The notes: generated by a model not told the origin, from the sequence alone. A stretch of 64,000 nucleotides of DNA from Marinobacter aromaticivorans (GCF_002806975.1 NZ_NIHD01000012.1:28803-92802), one strand, 5' to 3'; numbered from the stretch's first letter, positions 27,696-38,856 are shown. Numbers and translations are program-made.

Positions 27696-28562
27696 ATGGC
27701 AATCACTGAACGCAATAGTAAGCCGCGTATTCTTATAGCCGGTTGCGGCAAACTCGGAGGCGCCATCGCAGTCAAACTGAAGGAATCGGCACAGGTTTAC
27801 GGCCTGCGTCGCAATCCTGCCAGGGTACCGGAAGGTGTCGCCGCCATAGGTGCAGACCTGACACGTCCGGAAACCCTCGCGGGCAAGCTGCCTGAAAACC
27901 TGCAGACGCTCGTCTACTGCCTGACTCCTTCCAGTTACGACGAGCAGGGCTACCGCGATGCGTATGTTAATGGCTTGTCCAATCTTCTCGCGGCCCTGGG
28001 CAATCAACAGCTTAAGCGGCTGTTTTTTATCAGCAGCACCAGTGTGTATGCCCAGAACGATGACAGCCTGGTCGATGAAACCAGCCCGGCCCACCCCTCC
28101 CGCACCACAGGGCAGCAGATACTCGCTGGCGAGCAGACAGCACTGGATAGTGGCCATCCTGCCACCGTGGTGCGTTTCAGCGGGATTTACGGGCCGTCAA
28201 GAAGGCGTTTTCTCGAGGAAGTTATTGAGGGTCGCATGAACCCTGAAGCGCCGGCGCCATACAGCAACCGCATTCATGAAGAAGACGCCGCAGCGGCTGT
28301 CGCCTATCTCAACGCTATGGCGCTTTCAGGAAAGCCTCTGGATACCTGCTATGTTGCGAGTGATTGCGAACCGGTGCGGCTGGATGAGGTGGTTGAATGG
28401 GTTCGCCAACAGGTTCCCTGTGCAGAGCCTGTAGCAGGTGCCCGAAAAGGCGGCCGGGCCGGCAGCAAGCGCTGCAATAACCAGCGCCTGCTGGATACAG
28501 GGTTTACTTTCCGCTATCCGGATTTTCGCGCCGGGTACCGTGCAATGATTGAAAACAGTTAA
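27696..28562 (+). CDS. NAD(P)-binding SDR/epimerase-family protein (YeeZ-like)
   Basis: 288 residues from the ATG at 27696; a TTG 12 nt upstream is an alternative but sits too close to the AAGGA. A Rossmann fold begins RILIAGCGKLGGAIAVKL (GxGxxG), with FISSTSVYAQNDD and VVRFSGIYGPSRR in the middle. These are the extended-SDR hallmarks, and the protein resembles YeeZ/NAD-dependent epimerase homologues. The classical YxxxK motif is not present in its canonical form. Substrate unknown. It diverges from oxyR, so redox control is possible but unproven. Confidence 0.82.
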   Translation: MAITERNSKPRILIAGCGKLGGAIAVKLKESAQVYGLRRNPARVPEGVAAIGADLTRPETLAGKLPENLQTLVYCLTPSSYDEQGYRDAYVNGLSNLLAALGNQQLKRLFFISSTSVYAQNDDSLVDETSPAHPSRTTGQQILAGEQTALDSGHPATVVRFSGIYGPSRRRFLEEVIEGRMNPEAPAPYSNRIHEEDAAAAVAYLNAMALSGKPLDTCYVASDCEPVRLDEVVEWVRQQVPCAEPVAGARKGGRAGSKRCNNQRLLDTGFTFRYPDFRAGYRAMIENS

Positions 28563-28582
28563 ACCCGCTGCCTGATTCCGGC

Positions 28583-28969
28583 TCAGCTCAGTACCATTAT
28601 TGCTTCCATCTCCACCGGCACACCCTTGGGCAGAGCTGAGACTTCAACGGCTGCCCGGGCCGGATAGGGCTCGGGGAAATAGGTCGCCATTATTTCGTTA
28701 ACCGTGGCAAAGTTAGCCAGATCGGTCATGTAAATATTCACTTTAACGATATCCTTCAGTTCGCCTCCGGCAGCTTCGCAAACAGCCTTCAGGTTTTCGA
28801 ACACCTGGCGGGTTTTGGCGGCAAAGTCTCCGGCTACCACTTCCATGGTTTCGGGCACCAGCGGAATCTGGCCAGAGATGTAGACCGTGTCACCTGCTTT
28901 CACGGCCTGGGAGTAGGTACCGATTGCCTGGGGTGCATTATCAGTCTGGATTACGGATTTATTGGCCAT
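28583..28969 (-). CDS. ridA: 2-iminobutanoate/2-iminopropanoate deaminase
   Basis: RidA hydrolyses reactive enamine/imine intermediates released by PLP enzymes such as threonine dehydratase, preventing damage. The 128-residue product has [29 protein letters not shown] at the N-terminus, the catalytic Arg in [15 protein letters not shown] (about 105), and a C-terminal VEMEAIMV. It lies 81 nt behind spoT on the same strand, the conserved gmk-rpoZ-spoT-ridA order of Pseudomonas. Confidence 0.95.
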   Translation of the reverse strand: MANKSVIQTDNAPQAIGTYSQAVKAGDTVYISGQIPLVPETMEVVAGDFAAKTRQVFENLKAVCEAAGGELKDIVKVNIYMTDLANFATVNEIMATYFPEPYPARAAVEVSALPKGVPVEMEAIMVLS

Positions 28970-29050
28970 ACCCTGTTACTTCCTCTCGTCCAAAACACCA
29001 ATCGTCGCCCTTCCACAGGCGGGCTGTCAACTATGTAACCCTGACCGGGC

Positions 29051-31192
29051 TCAGTATTTTACGCGGCTGATTGAGGTGACCGCCTTGATGTTGCGTACCC
29101 GCCGCATCACCCGCGCCAGATGCTTGCGCCCGTGAACTTTAACCACAAGGCTGACCACCCCAAACCGGGCGTCCAGTTCGTCCACGTTAATACGCTCGAT
29201 ATTGCCGTCTGCCATGGCGACGGCATTGGCAATCTCGGCTATCAGCCCGCGCTGGCGTTCCAGTTCGACGCGAAGTTCTACAGAGAACTCGTCGGTGATA
29301 TCTTTCGCCCAGGTGAGATGGGTCAGGCGGGACCGGCCCTCGTCGTCTTCCGGAAGGCGGGAGCAGGTGTCGGAATGAATGGTCATGCCACTGCCGGAGT
29401 CCATCACGCCGACAACCGGATCCCCGGGAATGGGTTTGCAGCAGGTGGCGAAGTGAACCAGCATACCCTCAGTTCCCTGAATGGTGATGGGTTCATTGTC
29501 GCCGCCCTGGATGTCCCGGACTTCGCCACCGGAATCTTCCCGCTCAGCACCACTTACAAGCTGACGTGCCACCAGGTAAGCCATTCGATTGCCCAGCCCG
29601 ATTTCGCTCACCAGGTCATCAAAACTGTTTACCTGGTTGTGGTTAACCACGGCCTGCTTCTGTGCGTCATCAATATCAGACAAACGGGCACCAAAGCCAT
29701 CCAGGGACTTTTTCAGGAGCGTGCGGCCCAGATCCAGCGATTCCGCCATCTTCTGGCTCTTCAGCGTATGGCGAATGCTGCTTCGTGCCTTGCCGGTCAC
29801 CACAAAACTGAGCCAGGCCGGGTTCGGGCGGGCGCCCGGTGCAGTAATGATTTCCACGGTCTGGCCACTTTGCAACGGCTTGCTCAGGGAGCCGAGGTTC
29901 CGGTTGATTCGACAGGCTACTGTGGCATTGCCGATATCGGTGTGGATTGCGTAGGCGAAATCCACGGGCGTTGCGCCTCTGGGCAACTCCATGATCTTAC
30001 CCCTGGGGGTAAACACATAGATTTCATCCGGGAACAGGTCCACTTTTACGTGTTCGATAAACTCGAGAGAGTCGTCTGCCCGCTCACGCATCTCCATCAG
30101 GCCCTTGACCCAGCGGTCCACTCTTGTCTGGTTCACGCTGGTGACGTTGCTGGGCTCATTTTTGTACATCCAGTGGGCGGCGATGCCGTCGTTGGCAATG
30201 TGCTCCATTTCCTCGGTGCGGATCTGGATTTCGATGTTTACGTGCATGCCAAAAAGTGTGGTGTGCAACGACTGATAACCGTTGGCCTTGGGCATGGCAA
30301 TGTAATCCTTGAACCGGCCCGGCATGGGTTTATAAAGGCTGTGCACAGCACCGAGAATCCGGTAGCAGTCGTCTTCCGTATCGGTAATGATGCGGAAGGC
30401 GTATACGTCCATGATTTCGTAAAACGACTTCTGCTTGAACTTCATCTTGTTGTAGATGCTGTTCAGGTGCTTCTCACGCCCCATTATCCGGCCCGGCAGA
30501 CCACGTTCTTCCAGTTTTTCCTGCAGTCGGCCCCGGATTTCCTCAATTATCTCACGGTGGCTGCCGCGCAATTTATCCACCGCCTTGGAGATATAGCGGG
30601 AGCGCATCGGGTGTAATGATGCGAAACCAAGGTCTTCAAGCTCGGTGGAAAGCGCATGCATACCGAGGCGATTGGCAATGGGAGCGTATATATCGAGGGT
30701 TTCTGTGGCGATGCGCTGGCGTTTTTCATAGGGCATGGGCCCCAGGGTGCGCATGTTGTGCAGGCGGTCGGCCAGTTTCACCAGAATAACGCGTATATCC
30801 CGGGCCATGGCCAGGGTCATTTTCTGGAAGTTCTCCGCCTGGGCTTCCGCCCGGGAACGAAACTCAATCTGGGTCAGCTTGCTGACTCCGTCCACCAGTT
30901 CCGCTACATCCTCGCCAAACTGTTCGGCGAGGGCATCTTTGGGAATACCGGTGTCTTCTATAACATCGTGAAGCATCGCCGCCATCAAGCTCTGGTGATC
31001 GAGCTTGAGGCCGGCGAGAATACGTGCAACTGCGAGAGGGTGGGTTATGTAGCGATCGCCGCTTTTTCGCATCTGGCCCTCATGGGCCTGCTCGGCATAA
31101 TAATAGGCCCTTCGCACCTGATTGATGCGATTGGTATCCAGATAGGTACTGAGCTCACTTCTCAGCCCTTCTATTGTATTCTCAAGCGACAC
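29051..31192 (-). CDS. spoT: Bifunctional (p)ppGpp synthetase/hydrolase
   Basis: Controls the stringent alarmone. 713 residues. The N-terminal HD hydrolase has HPLAVARILA and HDVIEDTG (about 50-80), intact. The synthetase domain is about 200-330 (KPMPGRFKDYIAMPKANGYQSLHTT). The TGS domain starts at VYVFTPRGKIMELPRGATPVDFAY (about 390), a zinc-finger-like region contains HFATCCKPIPGD (about 570), and there is a C-terminal ACT domain. The intact HD motif supports SpoT rather than RelA. It is encoded 28 nt downstream of rpoZ. Confidence 0.97.
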   Translation of the reverse strand: MSLENTIEGLRSELSTYLDTNRINQVRRAYYYAEQAHEGQMRKSGDRYITHPLAVARILAGLKLDHQSLMAAMLHDVIEDTGIPKDALAEQFGEDVAELVDGVSKLTQIEFRSRAEAQAENFQKMTLAMARDIRVILVKLADRLHNMRTLGPMPYEKRQRIATETLDIYAPIANRLGMHALSTELEDLGFASLHPMRSRYISKAVDKLRGSHREIIEEIRGRLQEKLEERGLPGRIMGREKHLNSIYNKMKFKQKSFYEIMDVYAFRIITDTEDDCYRILGAVHSLYKPMPGRFKDYIAMPKANGYQSLHTTLFGMHVNIEIQIRTEEMEHIANDGIAAHWMYKNEPSNVTSVNQTRVDRWVKGLMEMRERADDSLEFIEHVKVDLFPDEIYVFTPRGKIMELPRGATPVDFAYAIHTDIGNATVACRINRNLGSLSKPLQSGQTVEIITAPGARPNPAWLSFVVTGKARSSIRHTLKSQKMAESLDLGRTLLKKSLDGFGARLSDIDDAQKQAVVNHNQVNSFDDLVSEIGLGNRMAYLVARQLVSGAEREDSGGEVRDIQGGDNEPITIQGTEGMLVHFATCCKPIPGDPVVGVMDSGSGMTIHSDTCSRLPEDDEGRSRLTHLTWAKDITDEFSVELRVELERQRGLIAEIANAVAMADGNIERINVDELDARFGVVSLVVKVHGRKHLARVMRRVRNIKAVTSISRVKY

Positions 31193-31220
31193 CGCGCCTC
31201 CACCGTATTGCTGCAGCCCC

Positions 31221-31433
31221 TTATTCGTCTTCGATTTCAGTCAGCAAATCACGGGAAACCAGGCCAGCGGCAATCTCTCGCAAGGCGATAACCGTGGGCT
31301 TATCGTTCTCTTCCGGAACCATTGGCTCTGCGCCTTTGGTGGCAATCTGGCGGGAACGCTTGGTTGCCAGCATCACCAACTGGAAACGGTTATCAACATG
31401 TTCCAGACAATCTTCAACGGTAACTCGTGCCAT
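31221..31433 (-). CDS. rpoZ: RNA polymerase omega subunit
   Basis: 70-residue omega subunit that binds beta-prime and is required for full ppGpp response. Begins [30 protein letters not shown], then [14 protein letters not shown]. It is slightly shorter than the E. coli protein (about 90) because the acidic C-terminal tail is reduced (ends IEDE). Position between gmk and spoT is conserved. Confidence 0.96.
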   Translation of the reverse strand: MARVTVEDCLEHVDNRFQLVMLATKRSRQIATKGAEPMVPEENDKPTVIALREIAAGLVSRDLLTEIEDE

Positions 31434-31521
31434 AACTTCCCCGACAATATAAAAATGACTGATTTAGCGGACCCACTAGTTTACTGCCCGCGGCGCAAAT
31501 TGTATACCGCAAAAGCCCGTA

Positions 31522-33236
<1,715 letters not shown>

Positions 33237-33237
<1 letters not shown>

Positions 33238-34052
33238 TGCGCAGAAAATTCGACGTTACAACGGAACAGCCTACAACAGCGAGTGAAGCCCTGAGCCAGG
33301 CATCCGGGCTTTCGCGCCAGCGCGTCAAGGACGCCATGAACAAGGGCGCCTGCTGGTGGACATTAAAAGGCAAGCAGGTTCGGCTGCGGCGCGCCACCAG
33401 GGAACTCAAGGCCGGCACCCGGCTGCAGCTCTATTACGACGAGAAGGTACTGGGCCGAAAACCGGAAGCAGCAACGCTGCTAGAGGATAAAAACCGCTAC
33501 AGCGTCTGGTTCAAACCCCACGGCTTACTGGCCCAGGGCTCACAATGGGGCGACCACTGCAGCCTGTTGCGCCGGGCTGAGGTGGAGTTGAAGCGCCCCT
33601 GCTTTCTTGTCCACCGGCTCGATGCCGATGCTGCCGGGCTAATGCTCATCGCCCACGACCCGAAAGCCGCGGGCGCACTGTCCCAGTGCTTCGCCGGGCG
33701 CACTATGACCAAACAGTACCTGGCCAGGGTAACCGGTGTTATCAAACTGCAGGATCAACTGATCGACGCGCCAATTGACGGAAAAACCGCCGTCAGCCGT
33801 GCTTCCACGATCAGTACCGATGAAGCCTCCGCAACCAGTCTTCTGCGAGTCACCATTGAAACCGGCCGCAAGCACCAGATCCGCAAACATTTGCAGAGCC
33901 TCGGCCATCCAATTATCGGCGACCGCCTGTACGGCAAGCCGGCGCAGGTTCCGCTGCAACTGCTGGCGACCAGCCTCGAGTTTGACTGCCCCATCAGCCG
34001 ACAGCGGGTAAAACCGGAGCTGCCGGAACCGCTGCACAGCCTTGCCACGTGA
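33237..34052 (+). CDS. RluA-family RNA pseudouridine synthase
   Basis: 271 residues from the ATG overlapping the upstream stop. An N-terminal S4-like segment (QASGLSRQRVKDAMNKGACW) is followed by the catalytic domain with HRLDADAAGLMLIAHDPKAA (catalytic Asp in HRLD, near residue 123). Near residues 200-222 it has ETGRKHQIRKHLQSLGHPIIGD, the RluA family RKHQIR..GHPI.GD motif. It isomerises uridine to pseudouridine in rRNA or tRNA; the exact target site cannot be read. It belongs to the segment between gmk and yicC. The RluA/RluC/RluD identity is left open. Confidence 0.87.
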
Positions 34053-34066
34053 ACGCACTCCATTGT

Positions 34067-35296
34067 TTAAGTTCCGGGAAGCTGCACGCTGGAAGTGATG
34101 TCTGGCCGGCCGTCTCCAAACAGGGTCCGCATTTGTTGCCTTTGTGCTTTTCTGCCAAGTCTTGCCAACCGGTTTCGTCCCCCGGGCACAATTCGGTGGC
34201 CTGCGCACCAGGCAGCGTTAAGTGGCGCAAACAGGGCGGGATACCACGGTAGCGCCGACTTCGGGAGGCCCAATGCTTCCATTCCTTTCCCACCTACAAA
34301 CAAGCGCGTCATACTCAGGTGAACCTGGCGCTCCCAATGGCCCCGAAGTTTTGGAAAATTGGCGTAGTGCCGGCCAAGCGGTTCATCCATAAGCGCGCGA
34401 CCCAGCCGGCGGCTGTTCTCATCAGCAGTTGCCTGGCTTATCACGTTTTGGTAAAGGGCAATTCTGCCTTCCTGTTCGGATTCACACAGCAGGGATTCGT
34501 CTACACCCATAAGCCAGCCGATGTAGCGCCAAAGGTGCATGATATCCTCCGAATCCTGGCGGCTGATGAGCGTACCCAGAAGCTTTTGTCCAAACAGGAA
34601 GGACACAGAAAACGCCAGGTAGGTGGCTTGCATATCGTGCTGGTTGACCGGGAGCCCCCACTCGGAAGTATCCCAATCCGGGTTATCCAGAAGTTGTTGC
34701 CGAACCATCGCATGAATCAAGCGAACCCGAAGTGTTGTTTTAAAGCCTTCGGCATCTCGCTTCAGACCTCCGGGGGTAATGCAGTCCATCCACCATTTTG
34801 TGGTCTCTGCAACCCGACGCGCGGCTCCCCGCTCCAGGGCGCCAGTCATGATCAGTGTCTGGTTGATTCCTCTTGCCTGATAACCGGCCATAAGCCCAAG
34901 GTCACGCAAGACACGCATGCCGGTTTGCCCGGAAATGGCACTGGCCTGAGCGCCCCGCTCGAGCCGCTCCCAGTCCACCGAGGCGGGGGGCTGTTTGACA
35001 GCATCGAAGAACGCACGCAGCGGCGGCGCCAGTCCCTTCTGATCGAAGTTTCCTGACTCCAGTACTTTCCTGAACTGAGCGAAGCCTTTGCCACCGCCTT
35101 CACCACGAACCCAATTTGCCAAATCGTCAGCAACAGGATCACCCACCATCAGGGTTTCTCCCATGCGTTGCCATTGCTGTTCATCGGGAACCGCCGCCTT
35201 GCGATCATGGATGAACCACAGTAACGGCCTGGCAATTCTCTCAGCTTCAGATCGGTCCGCACCGTGGCGTGATGGCACTTTGTTTTGAATACCCAT
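34067..35296 (-). CDS. MpaB-family oxygenase (DUF2236, Lcp-like)
   Basis: 409 residues from the ATG at 35296 (MGIQNKVPSRHG), preceded by GGAG; an upstream in-frame start adds 17 non-conserved residues. The DUF2236/MpaB family includes heme-b rubber oxygenases (Lcp) and related enzymes. The segment GINQTLIMTGALERGAARRVAETTKWW and the motif TLRVRLIHAMVRQQL (about 195-210) correspond to the conserved Arg and putative heme-ligand His region. No signal peptide is seen. Substrate unknown. It is divergent from a TetR gene, with a perfect inverted repeat between them, so regulation by that TetR is likely. Confidence 0.85.
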   Translation of the reverse strand: MGIQNKVPSRHGADRSEAERIARPLLWFIHDRKAAVPDEQQWQRMGETLMVGDPVADDLANWVRGEGGGKGFAQFRKVLESGNFDQKGLAPPLRAFFDAVKQPPASVDWERLERGAQASAISGQTGMRVLRDLGLMAGYQARGINQTLIMTGALERGAARRVAETTKWWMDCITPGGLKRDAEGFKTTLRVRLIHAMVRQQLLDNPDWDTSEWGLPVNQHDMQATYLAFSVSFLFGQKLLGTLISRQDSEDIMHLWRYIGWLMGVDESLLCESEQEGRIALYQNVISQATADENSRRLGRALMDEPLGRHYANFPKLRGHWERQVHLSMTRLFVGGKGMEALGLPKSALPWYPALFAPLNAAWCAGHRIVPGGRNRLARLGRKAQRQQMRTLFGDGRPDITSSVQLPGT

Positions 35297-35365
35297 AAAT
35301 CCACTCCAGTAGGGTTGGTTGTTTTTGTTACGACTCAGGATCAGCATATCAATGCCTGACGCGCC

Positions 35366-35385
35366 TTGGTACTCTCCAGTACCAA
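35366..35385. promoter_or_regulatory. Palindromic operator, probable TetR binding site
   Basis: TTGGTACT, a 4-bp spacer CTCC, then AGTACCAA: a perfect 8-bp inverted repeat. It lies between the divergently transcribed MpaB-family gene (start 35296) and the TetR-family gene (start about 35447), which is the standard place for a TetR autoregulatory operator. Palindrome is seen directly; the identity of the bound protein is inferred. Confidence 0.7.
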
Positions 35386-35446
35386 AATTAATGATACCCT
35401 TCCAGACACATTAATGAAGCGGGACCCAGGAACTGGACAAAACACT

Positions 35447-36031
35447 ATGAAGGCTGAAACCAATTACCGCGTCCGCCTGCTTGAGGGCCTTACGCAGGTA
35501 CTTGAAAGCAAAACGTATCGTGAGATTACCCTGGCGGACATTGCGGCAGCAGCACGGGTATCCCGCCGCACTTTCTATGAGCATTTCCCAAGCAAAGACG
35601 ACTGTCTGCTGGCGCTTGCCGATCACACCAGCAAGAGCATGATGGTGGCGGTTCTTAAAGCCAGTTCGCCCACAAAAACCTGGCCGGTGCTGGTTCGGGA
35701 TATCACCCAGGCCTATCTGTTCTTTATAGAATCAAAGCCCCATCTGATGCGCGCGCTGTATATAGACCTCGCGGCGCTGGGTGAATCAGGAGTGCAGATG
35801 CGGCGCAGGGTAGCAGAGCAGTTCGCCCTGTTCCTGCAGAAACAAGTTGAGCAGCAGCGCACTTCCAACAAGGCGCTGCAGCCAATGAGCCTGCTAATGA
35901 GCATGGCGCTGGTGGCGGGAATTAATGAGCTCATTCTCTATGAGCTCACTGAAAAGAAGGCTGGCTCTCTGATGGAACTCGCACCCACCGCAGAGCAGTT
36001 GATTCACCGGGTAGCGGCAGGGCAACAGTGA
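35447..36031 (+). CDS. TetR/AcrR-family transcriptional regulator
   Basis: 194 residues from ATG 35447 (MKAETNYRV), with an AGGA element about 14 nt before it; ATG 35414 is an alternative that adds 11 residues. The N-terminal helix-turn-helix reads YREITLADIAAAARVSRRTFYEHFPSKDDCLLAL, the canonical TetR DNA-binding region. The C-terminal ligand domain is generic. It diverges from the MpaB-family oxygenase and likely represses it through the palindrome at 35366-35385. Ligand unknown. Confidence 0.9.
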   Translation: MKAETNYRVRLLEGLTQVLESKTYREITLADIAAAARVSRRTFYEHFPSKDDCLLALADHTSKSMMVAVLKASSPTKTWPVLVRDITQAYLFFIESKPHLMRALYIDLAALGESGVQMRRRVAEQFALFLQKQVEQQRTSNKALQPMSLLMSMALVAGINELILYELTEKKAGSLMELAPTAEQLIHRVAAGQQ

Positions 36032-36057
36032 AAAGGTGGCTACGAGGTTAATGAACG

Positions 36058-36924
36058 TTACTCAATATTCTGAACCTGCTCGCGAACCTGCTCAATCAGC
36101 ACTTTCAAATCCACGGCAGCCCGGGTTACGCCGGCATCAATGCTCTTGCTGCTCAGGGTGTTGGCCTCCCGGTTCAGCTCCTGCATGAGAAAATCCAGGC
36201 GGCGGCCAATGGCCTCATCACGCTTGAGGGTGTCTGTAACCTCGCTGATATGCGCATCCAGCCGGTCCAGCTCTTCGGCTACGTCACTTTTCTGGGCCAG
36301 CATGACCATTTCCTGGGCAATACGCTCCGGGTCCAGTTCCACCTTCGCCTTCTGGAAGCGCTCTCGCAGGTGCTCCTCCTGAGCCTCAAGCAGGCGGGGC
36401 ATTCCTTCACGAACAGTTGCAACGAGAGATTTCATCTGTACCAGGCGATCTTCAAACAATGGTCGCAAACGCTCACCTTCCCGCTCACGCACAACGGCAA
36501 GCTCTTCCACTGTTTGCCTGAACAGTTCCAGGCCTGCCTCGCGGACCGAACTGAAATCCTGCTCTGGCACTGACAAAACTCCGGGCCATCGCAGAATGTC
36601 GAGGGCATTTATGTGCGCCGGGTTATCCAGCATACGATTAATATAATTTGCGGCCTCGTTAACCGCACGGGCAGTATCCTCATTGATCTCGAACCCCGGA
36701 GCACCCGCTTCGGTGGTCTGCAGGCGAATCGATACATCCACCTTGCCCCGCTTCAACTGCTTGCGCAGCTCCTCCCGAAACGGATTTTCAAGCTCACGCA
36801 GGGCATCCGGCAGCCGAAACGACGGTTCCAGATACCGATGATTGACAGTACGGATCTCGCAGGTCAGCGTACCCTGGGCATCCTGGACATCTTTCCGGGC
36901 AAATGCAGTCATACTTCTGATCAT
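36058..36924 (-). CDS. yicC: YicC-family endoribonuclease
   Basis: 288 residues from ATG 36924 ([11 protein letters not shown]), with CCGGAG just upstream; the 29-codon upstream extension is not family-like. The N-terminal YicC domain includes [25 protein letters not shown]. The C-terminal DUF1732 ends in the typical [19 protein letters not shown] motif and a helical tail. The family is reported to act as an endoribonuclease on small RNAs in E. coli. In Pseudomonas yicC is next to gmk; here four genes separate them. Divergent from rph. Confidence 0.95.
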   Translation of the reverse strand: MIRSMTAFARKDVQDAQGTLTCEIRTVNHRYLEPSFRLPDALRELENPFREELRKQLKRGKVDVSIRLQTTEAGAPGFEINEDTARAVNEAANYINRMLDNPAHINALDILRWPGVLSVPEQDFSSVREAGLELFRQTVEELAVVREREGERLRPLFEDRLVQMKSLVATVREGMPRLLEAQEEHLRERFQKAKVELDPERIAQEMVMLAQKSDVAEELDRLDAHISEVTDTLKRDEAIGRRLDFLMQELNREANTLSSKSIDAGVTRAAVDLKVLIEQVREQVQNIE

Positions 36925-37102
36925 GTCGGCTCCGGTCTGGTTATTGAAGACATACTCCGAGTTTAACAGGCTGCGATCACCTGCGGCGAACCCTTCCATC
37001 CGCCCCGACACCCCGGCGCAACGTGTTATACTTTCCGGCTTTCAAATCCGGATCCGCCCGGGACAGCCTCCCGGACACTTACCTCAAACATCAGGAAACG
37101 CT

Positions 37103-37819
37103 ATGCGCCCAAGCGGCAGAACGCCCGAACAGCCCAGAGACATTCGCCTCACCCGCAACTACACCCGCCACGCGGAAGGCTCCGTGCTGGTTGAATTCGG
37201 GGATACCAAAGTCATCTGCACTGCCTCAGTGGAAAACAAAGTACCGCCCTTCCTGCGCGGCGAAGGCAAAGGCTGGGTCACCGCCGAATACGGCATGCTG
37301 CCCCGCTCAACCGGCAGCCGCATGGGCCGTGAAGCCGCCCGTGGCAAACAGGGCGGCCGTACCGTCGAAATCCAGCGCCTGATTGGCCGCTCCCTGCGCG
37401 CAGCGGTTGACATGGAAGCCCTGGGCGAGCACACCATCACCATCGACTGCGACGTCATCCAGGCTGATGGCGGTACCCGCACAGCAGCCATCACCGGCGG
37501 TTGCGTGGCCCTGGTCGACGCGCTGAACCATCTGGTTGCAACCAAGCGCCTGAAGAAGTCGCCGCTGAAGCAAATGGTGGCCGCTGTGTCCGTTGGCATC
37601 TACAAAGGCACTCCGGTGGTTGATCTGGACTATCTGGAAGACTCAGAAGCCGAAACCGACATGAACGTGATCATGACCGATCAGGGCGGTTTCATCGAAA
37701 TCCAGGGGACTGCAGAAGCTGCACCGTTTGTTCAGGATGAACTAAACAGCATGCTGGCACTGGCGAAACAGGGTATTGAAAAGTTGTTCGTACTGCAGAA
37801 AGATGCGCTGGAAGGCTAA
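37103..37819 (+). CDS. rph: Ribonuclease PH
   Basis: 3'-to-5' phosphorolytic exoribonuclease maturing tRNA 3' ends and degrading RNA. The 238 residues are full length. Motifs: [20 protein letters not shown] at the start, [17 protein letters not shown] (about 58-74), the phosphate-site region [15 protein letters not shown], and [19 protein letters not shown]. The ATG at 37103 with AGGAAACGCT upstream matches the family start. It is not frameshifted, unlike the well-known E. coli K-12 allele. The long hairpin element lies directly after it. Confidence 0.97.
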   Translation: MRPSGRTPEQPRDIRLTRNYTRHAEGSVLVEFGDTKVICTASVENKVPPFLRGEGKGWVTAEYGMLPRSTGSRMGREAARGKQGGRTVEIQRLIGRSLRAAVDMEALGEHTITIDCDVIQADGGTRTAAITGGCVALVDALNHLVATKRLKKSPLKQMVAAVSVGIYKGTPVVDLDYLEDSEAETDMNVIMTDQGGFIEIQGTAEAAPFVQDELNSMLALAKQGIEKLFVLQKDALEG

Positions 37820-37836
37820 AAAAGCTAACTCAAAAG

Positions 37837-37955
37837 TCTGGGCGCCTGCGCGGTAACGCTTCCCCGGACTGTTGGAGGCCAAGGATGGCCGGAAACAAGC
37901 GTACAGGGAAGTACTCGCAGCGTGTCTGGGGAAGCCTTACCGGGTAGGCGCTCGC
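37837..37955. repeat. Long imperfect hairpin / intergenic repeat element
   Basis: Bases 37839-37865 pair with 37928-37954 over about 27 positions with only two mismatches and a few G-U pairs (core GGTAACGCTTCCCC / GGGGAAGCCTTACC). The 62-nt interior contains two smaller inverted repeats: GGCC around 37878-37890 and GCGTAC..GTAC..CGC around 37899-37918. It sits between the convergent 3' ends of rph and the Crc-like gene. It looks like a REP- or MITE-like dispersed element with cloverleaf potential; other copies cannot be shown from this window. It may also serve as a transcription end for both genes. Confidence 0.7.
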
Positions 37956-37968
37956 TCCCCCCAGAAGC

Positions 37969-38775
37969 CTAGATGCCGATTTCTATATCGTAATCCATAA
38001 TCACCGGAGCGTGATCCGAAAACCGGGTTGTGCTATCAATCCAGCCATCCTGAATGGTCTTGCGAATCCCCGGTGTCACAAGCTGATAATCCACCCGAAT
38101 ACCCGCATTCTTCCGCGAACCCTCAGCCTGTTCAGGCCACCAGGTAAACTGATTACTTTGCTTGTTGATATCGCGGAACGCATCCACGCAACCCATCTCA
38201 TCGAACAGGCGATCCAGCCAGGCACGCTCGTGAGGCAGAAAGCCGGAGAAATCCAGTTTGTGGTAAAGCGGGCTGGCGTCCGTTACGTGATGGGCCGTTT
38301 GCAGGTTCGCGCCGAAAATGAACTGGCGACGTTTACGCAGGGTTTTCTGCATATGCAGGCCAAACGCATCCATAAAGTCATCTTTATGGTCGAGAACCGT
38401 CAGATCGTCCTCGCTGATCAACTCCTCCTCACGCCCAAGAGCACAGGGAGCCAGCACAGAGGCCACAGAAACCTTGTCAAAATCTGCCTGGATAAAACGC
38501 CCTTCCCGGTCCGCCTGTTCATTGGCAAAACCGTACATAATGGCCTTGGGGAAGTGCCGCGTATAAATTCCCACGCCACCATCCTCATTGTTTTCGCCAT
38601 CTATGAAGTAGGCCTCGTAGCCTTCAGGAATGAGATTGAAATCTTCAATTTCGTAGGCACGCATACGGTGATCCTGAACACACACAACATCTGCGTCCTG
38701 CCCGGCCAGCCAGTCGAAGAAACCTTTATCAACGGCCTGGGCAAGACCATTGACGCTGATTGATACTACCCGCAT
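37969..38775 (-). CDS. crc: Crc-like protein of the exonuclease III/EEP fold
   Basis: 268 residues with the endonuclease/exonuclease/phosphatase fold. The protein tracks Pseudomonas Crc closely: MRVVSISVNGLAQAVDKGFFDWL, ADVVCVQDHR, FIQADFDKVSVAS, FLPHERAWLDRLFDEMGC, NQFTWWPEQ, RVDYQLVTPGIR. The exonuclease III metal-site Glu (LQE) is Asp (VQD), and the GDxN catalytic pair is replaced (GANL), while the terminal DH pair is kept (FSDHAP; Crc has QH). Location next to pyrE and near rph is the Pseudomonas crc position. In Pseudomonas Crc acts with Hfq in carbon catabolite repression. Plain exonuclease III (xthA) annotation is the alternative and seems less likely. Confidence 0.75.
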   Translation of the reverse strand: MRVVSISVNGLAQAVDKGFFDWLAGQDADVVCVQDHRMRAYEIEDFNLIPEGYEAYFIDGENNEDGGVGIYTRHFPKAIMYGFANEQADREGRFIQADFDKVSVASVLAPCALGREEELISEDDLTVLDHKDDFMDAFGLHMQKTLRKRRQFIFGANLQTAHHVTDASPLYHKLDFSGFLPHERAWLDRLFDEMGCVDAFRDINKQSNQFTWWPEQAEGSRKNAGIRVDYQLVTPGIRKTIQDGWIDSTTRFSDHAPVIMDYDIEIGI

Positions 38776-38856
38776 ACGTGTTCCCTGATTCGGTTTGTGT
38801 GTATGATACCGTTTTTGCGCATTATTTAAAGATCCATACCCGCCAGAAGCCTTGCC

